Shown: positions 7,801 to 12,862 of the stretch, piece after piece
Position numbering within the stretch: the first letter of the stretch is position 1
How the letters are laid out: every line of letters starts with the position of its first letter
The notes under the pieces: generated by a model
Databases searched by the model: none
The model's input: only the letters and a program-made list of their open reading frames with translations
Told to the model about the DNA's origin: nothing
Translations under genes and position numbers: made by a program
NCBI GenBank assembly: GCA_004151065.3
Contig: NWUY0300002623.1
Span: 37,753-50,614, forward strand
From: Larix sibirica
Taxonomy: Eukaryota; Streptophyta; Pinopsida; Pinales; Pinaceae
Reading direction: 5' to 3'
DNA length: 12,862 nt

Positions 7801-8120
7801 ATATTGGCAAGTGTTCATCTTGCAGTTTCTTTGGCTCGTCGGATCCAGATCAACGGTGGACTCTTCACATCCATTCTGGTCATTAAATCCTAAACTCTTC
7901 TTCCCGCGGAACGTTGTACGAGCCGTTGATCTCTTCGTGGCTTCCTTCGTCCGTTGATCTGTGATCAATGCAGAACGGTTAACTTTGGATTTGCAGAACT
8001 CTATCTGCCACACAATTTCACTCAGTGAGATCCTTTCCTTGCCGTCGATCTGTCTTCTTGCTTCGATCTAGTTTTCAAACCTCTGTGAACCGAACCGAAT
8101 GCAAACTCTGCAACTCTGCA

Positions 8121-8144
8121 TTGATTGATCAAAGAATTGATCAA
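8121..8144. other. Conserved LTR hairpin (right LTR)
   Basis: TTGATTGATC at 8121-8130 faces GATCAA at 8139-8144 across an 8-nt loop. Compared with the left LTR the right arm is cut short, so 6 bp of the stem remain. Position and loop length match the other two copies. Confidence 0.65.
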
Positions 8145-8722
8145 CCCAATCGACCTTCACTGGGCTCGATCTCCTTCGCTAGATCTGCACAACACTTCTT
8201 AGAACTTCAACTCGGCTTCACATGCTCGCTCCATTCTAACCCTGAACTTCACTTCTGCAGATTCATATACACAGAGCATCAATCCTTTCAGTGATCGATG
8301 ACACAAGGTTTACACATCAAATTAGAGCAATTACTCATGCGCTCACACACAGAGATCCAACAAACACTCTCTACAACCTTCAATTGTCAAAAGCCCTAAT
8401 TTCAGACTATTCATACACAGGTTTATTAGTCATTAACAGAGTTTACCAATCATTCAATTCATGGAATCGTACACACACTGAGAGTTATTCTTCTATCACA
8501 ATTCAGACACAACTCATCTATTGATACATAGATGCACAATTATCCTTCTTCATTTACACATAAGAAACCAGTACATTCACATTGATTCAAAACCTCTGTT
8601 CTGATCCTCTTAGCCTGATACAAACACGACCAACCCTCTTGGCCTGATTCCTCACTATTTGGCCACCCTCTTAGCCAGATTTACAATGTTTGGTTACCCT
8701 TTGATGCCTCGTGGGCTCATAC

Positions 8723-8729
8723 ATTTATA
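8723..8729 (-). promoter_or_regulatory. TATAAAT box of right (5') LTR
   Basis: This is the copy that would drive the genomic transcript. TATAAAT on the minus strand lies 346 bp from the U3 end, with the flanking GTATAAATGTATGAG nearly the same in the partner LTR. About 1.4 kb of LTR lies downstream, so R plus U5 would be unusually long. Confidence 0.5.
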
Positions 8730-8913
8730 CAAAAGGATTCATGAAACTAATTCTAGTTCAGATCCAATAAACTCTCAACACACCCCTAATTCATAGCAAC
8801 TGTTTCTAAGATTAGCAACACACTTAACCCTATCTCTGTGAATCGCTCATGAGACATTGAACCTTCATCAAATGCTGCTATGCAATGTGGATTTTGTTAC
8901 ATGGCTCACTCAA

Positions 8914-8937
8914 TGACTCACCTAAACCATTGACTCA
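8914..8937. promoter_or_regulatory. Paired TGAGTCA sites in U3 (right LTR)
   Basis: TGACTCA is found at 8914-8920 and 8931-8937, with the same 17-bp period as in the left LTR, upstream of the TATAAAT box in element orientation. The conserved spacing, 1.6 helical turns, supports a selected pair or simply shared ancestry. Confidence 0.5.
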
Positions 8938-9075
8938 TCATCTATCTAGAATCACCTAGCAAACCAAAGCATTTGTACAATATTTCATTCGAAGACCTCT
9001 ACTTAGGCAAATGTCAAGATCCCAAGGTCTGACCAAAAATTAGACTTAGGTGGAGAACAGGATGCTCCTGCATCA

Positions 9076-9630
9076 AAAAGTTACCATTGTTATGGAAATG
9101 ATCCATGTAGTTTATATATAACCTGATTTTTGGGGTCAATGGATTGATTTTTTACTGTAAGTGGAAAGTACATCTATACGTTATTTCCACTATATCCTTC
9201 ATAGTTTTTTAATTTAAAAACATGTTGCTTTTATTAACTTCCAACACCACTCTAGATGAATTGAGGACCAATTCATTATCATTTACATCCATTATAATTT
9301 TTATCTTCTTATGATGACATTCCCTTCCCTCGATGTCGGTCCTTACATAACATTCAACAAATGTGAAATAGATTGTTTGAAACATGTTAACAACTATTCT
9401 TAAGAAACACATTATTACTAAAAATTCAAGGGAGTTGTTTTTTACTACCTTTTGATTCACCTCATTTGTCTCTTTTCAACTCTTATATTAAGGTTCTATG
9501 CTCTTTCCACTTAAATTGCAAACAATCTTATCGAGTTTTTTCAATCTTTTTCTCTACATTATGGGCATTAACCAATACACATTATTTAAACATACAAATA
9601 ATTCAAATATATTGATTTTATAGTAAAATT
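9076..9630. other. AT-rich flank right of element 1
   Basis: I see no supportable gene here. A minus-strand open frame of 83 codons (9209-9460) has no recognisable motif and composition typical of AT-rich chance frames. A TATATATAA-like string near 9112-9122 is uninformative in such DNA. Confidence 0.5.
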
Positions 9631-9736
9631 TCAAAGAAATTGCTTTTTTTTCTTTTTGAGATGTGCTCCCATCATTCTCATTGCAAGAAAAATGTTTCCT
9701 TGAACTTCTATTAGAGATATTCTATCAATAAAGGCC
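9631..9736 (-). CDS. Weak candidate exon of an unknown gene
   Basis: On the minus strand an acceptor-like TTTTTCTGGTTAATGATTCAG (AG at 9738-9737) precedes 34 open codons after one phase base. They include DRISLIEVQGNIFLAMRMM, then a lysine run, ending in TGA at 9633-9631. The residue pattern is more protein-like than that of the surroundings, and it shares strand and phase (one base) with the candidate exon at 1981-2077 on the far side of the element. No donor GT is convincing and the protein is not recognised. A remnant of another repeat or a chance frame are equally possible. Confidence 0.18.
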
Positions 9737-10535
9737 CTGAATCATTAACCAGAAAAACTATTAAATATATTTTACAAATAAATTAAATAAATTTCAACTA
9801 AAAATGCTTTCTAGTTAGTAAATGCATATTACACAAAATATGCACCGGTTCTCTATTATCCTATACAGACATTGATGCGCAAACATGATATATATGCACT
9901 AGTATAGTGTGGCAAGTTTTTTAAAATTCAAAATAATTGAAATGGTGTGTTTCTAATTAGAGCACCAACACAACATTATTAAGTTGTATGTATCACATCG
10001 ATATACCCATGAACTTGAAAAAAAAAAAATTAAATGGGTTGATTTTAGATTAAGTGAATCAATGCATTAATATGGATTGTGTGCAACAAAAAAATGATAA
10101 CAATTAAATTTTTTTGATAGGGGCAAGTTTTGACAATCGATGCAACGAGTGGACCCATTGCAACATATGCCCAATGCCCATATATAAAATCACAAAGACA
10201 TTAAATATACAAGGCTTGGAAAGAAATACGCTCATTGCAAAATAGAAGAGAGGATAAAACCTTAATATGATTTTTTGTGATCACATAAAACAAAAGGGAA
10301 TCAATAAGAAAGCAAGGGCTTCCATCGTTGAAGATAACTAGTTTTTTTTTTTAATACACAATAAATATTAATAGGAAATATTTAATCAAAATTTTAAAAT
10401 TATTAAGGGAAAATTGAATACTTGGTATTTCTGCTATGTAAAGTTGTATGTGATCCACAATATATTACAAATTTGGCTCTTAAAAAAATGGCCACTTATA
10501 AGTCTTCCCTAGTCATAACTCTTGCAAAACTCTCT

Positions 10536-10560
10536 CTCAAACTTTTGGCAAAAGGTTGAG
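10536..10560. repeat. Short imperfect hairpin
   Basis: CTCAA-A-CTTTT and AAAAG-G-TTGAG face each other across a GGC loop: 10 paired bases with one A/G mismatch. There is no T-tract or neighbouring gene to suggest a terminator. It may be part of an unrecognised small inverted-repeat element. Confidence 0.6.
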
Positions 10561-10685
10561 ATAATGTTTAGGTTTTCTATTATAAACACACTTTTTGAAA
10601 ATAAAACCTCCACTCATTTATGCACTAGATATTTTAGCACACTGATGAAAAACACGTGCATTTTTTTGTTTTCAATAAGCCTTAT

Positions 10686-10715
10686 TGGATAAAGTGCACC
10701 GGTACGATTTATCCA
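10686..10715. repeat. 8-bp inverted repeat with 14-nt loop
   Basis: TGGATAAA at 10686-10693 and TTTATCCA at 10708-10715 are perfect complements; the loop holds the self-complementary hexamer ACCGGT. No gene context explains it. Confidence 0.6.
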
Positions 10716-11030
10716 CTAACACATCGCGTTATATTAAATTGAAAAATGGAAATGAAAATTTTCTTTATTATATCTTAGCAGATAATTTCTTTTGTGGATT
10801 TTTTTGTGTATGTTTATATTTGATGCACATATTTTAAATGAGCATCGATGCACTTGATTATTATTAATGCACCGATGCAATATTTGGAAACATACAAATA
10901 TGAATTACAATACTCCATAGGATACATACGCTACTTAAACCCACACCTGATACTTAAAAAATGGTTCAAAATTCTTTTTGAAGTTAGATTGTTATATGTT
11001 TCACAGACTTTCTTTATGAAAGTAAACACG

Positions 11031-11032
11031 NN
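11031..11032. other. NN assembly join
   Basis: Two undetermined bases mark the exact point where unrelated AT-rich flank changes to sequence homologous to the interior of element 1 (11033 matches 6721). Sequence of unknown length could be missing, including the rest of element 2. Confidence 0.85.
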
Positions 11033-11176
11033 CTTTTGGTATCCTTGGTTCCTTCCTCTAGAACCTTTTAAGAAAATCCTTTGCTTCTCTTGGATCCTAC
11101 AAGTCCACTTCTTCTCTGAGAACATGCAATAGTCCTATTCTTGTCCAACCTATGTTGGATCTTTAGGTTCTGCAGC
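11033..11176 (-). pseudogene. Element 2 ORF1 remnant (N-terminal part)
   Basis: This aligns with the first ~145 bp of element 1 ORF1 (6867-6721). The ATG is replaced by GCT (11176-11174), a TAG follows the conserved AEPKDPT stretch, and another TAG lies a few codons later, so it is not translatable from this start. Where element 1 has TGA-ATG, element 2 has TGC-ATG, hinting that the early stop in element 1 is a later mutation. The sequence is cut off by the NN join. Confidence 0.6.
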
Positions 11177-11499
11177 TGCTTCCTCTTTTCTCCTCTAAGA
11201 GTTCACAAACTTTTCATCAAGGACACAATCTATCCTTGATATAGCTCCTCTAGATGTCACTGCTATTTTCAAACCTCTCATGTTTACTTCAACAAATTCT
11301 TATAACCAGAGTTAGAATAAAATACCAATCAATCCATACCTTAAGACTCTTTGACTTGTACAATTGGCTGAAACATCTCCCTTGTCTGCAATTGTTTTTC
11401 CACTGTTATTTGTAATCACAAACTGAAAATAAAAATATCACTACCTCATTCCAAGAGCGAACTGTACTCTAATTTCTCCATGCAGAATCATTTCTTCTA
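11177..11499 (-). other. Untranslated leader of element 2
   Basis: This is the non-coding stretch between the primer site and the ORF1 start, related to 6868-7310 but shorter. I see no open frame or RNA gene. Confidence 0.5.
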
Positions 11500-11510
11500 C
11501 TTTGATACCA
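11500..11510 (-). other. Primer-binding site of element 2
   Basis: On the minus strand this is TGGTATCAAAG, one mismatch from the tRNA-iMet complement TGGTATCAGAG, two bases inside the LTR edge. The mismatch is consistent with decay. Confidence 0.8.
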
Positions 11511-11649
11511 CTTAATGCAGGTGGGAATGGAAAAATCCAATCCAACCCACTTACCCTAGGATATAGTGTGATTCACTCAAATAGAACCACTAAAATTAGC
11601 ATGCCTAGCTAAGTCTTTTCTAGAAATGTGGGCCCCACTTTCTCAAAAT

Positions 11650-11955
11650 GATTTCCGCAATTTCTTACCTTCCACAATTACTTTTCCACAATGACCTTGC
11701 GGAATCACCCTCCTTCCGCAATTGTGGGCGTACCTTCCTTCCGCAATTGCGAGCGTGCCTTTGCAATTTCCTCCCGCAATCGTTGTCTGCAACGTTCCCT
11801 TTCCGCAATGAACCCTTCCACAATTGTGGATTGCGGGTTGTGGGAGTTCCTTCCATGATTTTTTGAAATGGCTTCTGCAATTTGTCTCCCACAATGATCC
11901 TTCCGTAGTGCTCCGAACCGTCGGATCAACAAGTCTTCTCCCGCAATCTCTGTGG
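11650..11955. repeat. CTTCCGCAATTG-type array (element 2)
   Basis: About fifteen degenerate copies of CTTCCGCAATTG occur here, with variants such as CCCGCAATCG and CCACAATTGTGG (a 12-bp palindrome near 11818-11829). Just downstream ACCGTCGGATC (11917-11927) and ACCGTTGGATC (11956-11966) form a second, 39-bp-spaced motif pair. Copy number and order differ from both arrays of element 1. The 143-codon open frame across it is a by-product of the repeat. Confidence 0.75.
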
Positions 11956-12264
11956 ACCGTTGGATCTATGATGTATGGTGGAATTTTAAACTTCGGCGCT
12001 AACTCCTCGTCTGCTATAGCCATTCCATTAACTACCGAACACTTCTTCTTGTGGATCTCCATATGAGTCGTCAATCTATTGCGGCTTCATCCTCGTCTGT
12101 TGATCTGTTATCAATGCGGATCTTTCACCACATCCTTGAGGAACGCTATCTTCTGCACATATTCACTTCATGGGATTCTTTCTACACCATTGATCTACCT
12201 TTGGCTTTGATCTGTACCGTCCAATCTCTGCTAAATTCAACTTCTGCAACTCTATGATTTTTCG

Positions 12265-12291
12265 TTGATTGATCAGAGAATCGATCAATCA
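12265..12291. other. Conserved LTR hairpin (element 2)
   Basis: TTGATTGATC (12265-12274) and GATCAATCA (12283-12291) form 9 bp of stem around the same 8-nt loop AGAGAATC as in the left LTR of element 1, although surrounding sequence has diverged. Confidence 0.7.
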
Positions 12292-12662
12292 CTCAGTCGA
12301 TCATCACTGGACTTGCTTCCCTTGTTGGATGTGCACATCAACTTCGTGGTTTCACACACACAGATATCATTCATACATCCTCTGCAATATTCAACTCTCA
12401 CAAGCCCTAATTTCAAGCTTCGACATACACACACATATTAATCAAGTAATGGCACAGATATTCAAACTATCAATGTTTCAGACATGGAATCATGCATTCA
12501 CACAAACACAAGCTTAATTAGATTCCTTCACTTACATACAAAAACCCTGATACAAACAGGATCACCTCCGCTGGCCCGATTTACACTGTTTGGACACCTT
12601 ATCCAGATTTACATTGGTTGGCTACCTCTCCTAGATACCTTCTATGCCTCATAGGCTTACAC

Positions 12663-12669
12663 ATTTATA
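12663..12669 (-). promoter_or_regulatory. TATAAAT box of element 2 LTR
   Basis: TATAAATG on the minus strand is at the place equivalent to 3526-3532 and 8723-8729. Its conservation in a diverged copy is the main support for it being the core promoter. Confidence 0.45.
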
Positions 12670-12812
12670 CCAACATAACTCTAAAAATAATTCTGGTTCA
12701 GATCCATAATACACTCAACAATTCCCTGAGTTGCTGCTAACTAATTCTAAATACAACAAGCTCCCAAACCTAACTCTATGACTCGATTCCATTAGATGAA
12801 GACTTTGCTACA

Positions 12813-12860
12813 TGACTCATCCAAATGACTCAACACACTAATGACTCACCTAGTGACTCA
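12813..12860. promoter_or_regulatory. Cluster of four TGAGTCA sites in U3 (element 2)
   Basis: TGACTCA occurs at 12813-12819, 12826-12832, 12842-12848 and 12854-12860, twice as many as in each LTR of element 1 and more closely spaced (12-16 bp). It is the GCN4/bZIP-type site on the element's coding strand, and further copies could follow outside the window. Confidence 0.55.
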
Positions 12861-12862
12861 TC

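Larger units (their letters stand above)
2264..9075 (-). mobile_element. LTR retrotransposon, probably non-autonomous
   Basis: Two long direct repeats (2264-3878 and 7328-9075) share TGATGCA...CTGCATCA termini and enclose ~3.45 kb. Orientation is minus: a tRNA-iMet-type primer-binding site abuts the right LTR, and all supportable coding frames run leftward. The interior has two broken coding regions. The only recognisable enzyme fragment is the C-terminal half of a retropepsin of Ty3/gypsy type. No reverse transcriptase (YxDD), RNase H or integrase frame is visible, and the interior is too short to hold them beside what is there. The LTRs differ by roughly 5-10 % by eye, so insertion is not recent. 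The expected 5-bp target duplication is not identical (GAAGG left, AAAAG right). It probably depended on a full-length relative for replication. Confidence 0.9.
7328..9075 (-). repeat. Right LTR (5' LTR of element 1)
   Basis: This 1748-bp partner of 2264-3878 starts TGATGCAA (the G to A change breaks the 8-bp inverted terminus to 7 bp) and ends CTGCATCA. In element orientation U3 with the TGAGTCA pair is on the right, followed leftward by TATAAAT, the hairpin, and the expanded CTTCCGCAATTG array. A hand count over the first ~210 bp gives around 9 % differences from the left copy, while the centre looks closer to 5 %. Confidence 0.92.
9737..11030. other. AT-rich flank between the two elements
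   Basis: No gene is supportable. The stretch holds A- or T-runs (for example ~10018-10029 and ~10342-10353), two small inverted repeats (annotated separately) and repeated TGCACCGGT-type words at about 9841 and 10695. A short plus-strand open stretch near 10210-10260 after TATATAA has no recognisable product. Confidence 0.5.
11033..12862 (-). mobile_element. Second family member, truncated (element 2)
   Basis: The order on the minus strand is the same as at the 5' end of element 1: LTR (incomplete, running off the window), primer site, leader, start of ORF1. Similarity to element 1 is clear in many blocks (for example CTTTTGGTATCCTTGGTTCC at 11033 and 6721) but substitutions and indels are far more frequent than between the two LTRs of element 1, so it is a separate, diverged copy. 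It ends abruptly at the NN join; the remaining interior and other LTR are not in this window. Confidence 0.85.
11513..12862 (-). repeat. LTR of element 2 (5' LTR, truncated by window)
   Basis: It starts TAATGCAG, so the terminal TG is mutated to TA. It keeps the LTR order: CCAATCCAACCC block, CTTCCGCAATTG array, hairpin (12265-12291), TATAAAT (12663-12669) and a TGAGTCA cluster (12813-12860). By comparison with the other LTRs about 140-160 bp of its U3 end lie beyond the window. Confidence 0.85.

Noticed and set aside
9209-9460. 83-codon minus-strand open frame as a gene
   Set aside because: There is no recognised domain, no splice or start context, and the composition is typical of AT-rich chance frames.
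10130-10260. Plus-strand TATATAA followed by a short open stretch as a small gene
   Set aside because: The open stretch is only about 20 codons without an ATG of its own and with no recognisable residues.

Overview
The window looks like nuclear DNA of a land plant. It is AT-rich, has no dense gene arrangement, and is dominated by LTR retrotransposon sequence primed by initiator tRNA-Met, as is usual in plants. A large-genome lineage such as a gymnosperm would fit, but nothing here proves the clade. No intact host gene is visible.

Layout. 1-2263: AT-rich flank with short tandem repeats, degraded minus-strand coding traces that faintly recall pentatricopeptide (PPR) proteins, and one exon-like stretch with a good splice acceptor (1981-2077). 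2264-9075: one nearly complete LTR retrotransposon on the minus strand, with LTRs of 1615 bp (2264-3878) and 1748 bp (7328-9075). Its primer-binding site is at 7311-7324. The ~3.45 kb interior holds two broken Lys/Glu-rich coding regions (6867-5902 and 5426-3929), separated by a non-coding segment with TATA-like boxes. 9076-11030: AT-rich flank with one weak exon-like stretch and two hairpins. 11031-11032: NN, an assembly join. 11033-12862: part of a second, diverged member of the same family in the same orientation (interior remnant, primer site, most of one LTR), running off the window.

How the parts work together. Read on the minus strand, element 1 runs: LTR with paired TGAGTCA sites, then a TATAAAT box, then a long downstream LTR part holding a conserved hairpin and a CTTCCGCAATTG-type microrepeat array; primer site; leader; ORF1; internal spacer; ORF2; second LTR. 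ORF2 contains the C-terminal half of a Ty3/gypsy-like retropepsin joined to a long charged, probably coiled-coil region. Reverse transcriptase, RNase H and integrase are not visible, so the element is best read as non-autonomous and now decayed (stops, frameshifts, diverged LTRs, no matching target duplication).

The most unusual points are the module shared by ORF1 and ORF2 with a promoter-like and protease segment between the copies, the length-variable CTTCCGCAATTG array inside the LTRs, and the TGAGTCA sites and hairpin conserved across three LTR copies. Most claims rest on reading by eye; database and alignment tests are named where they would decide.
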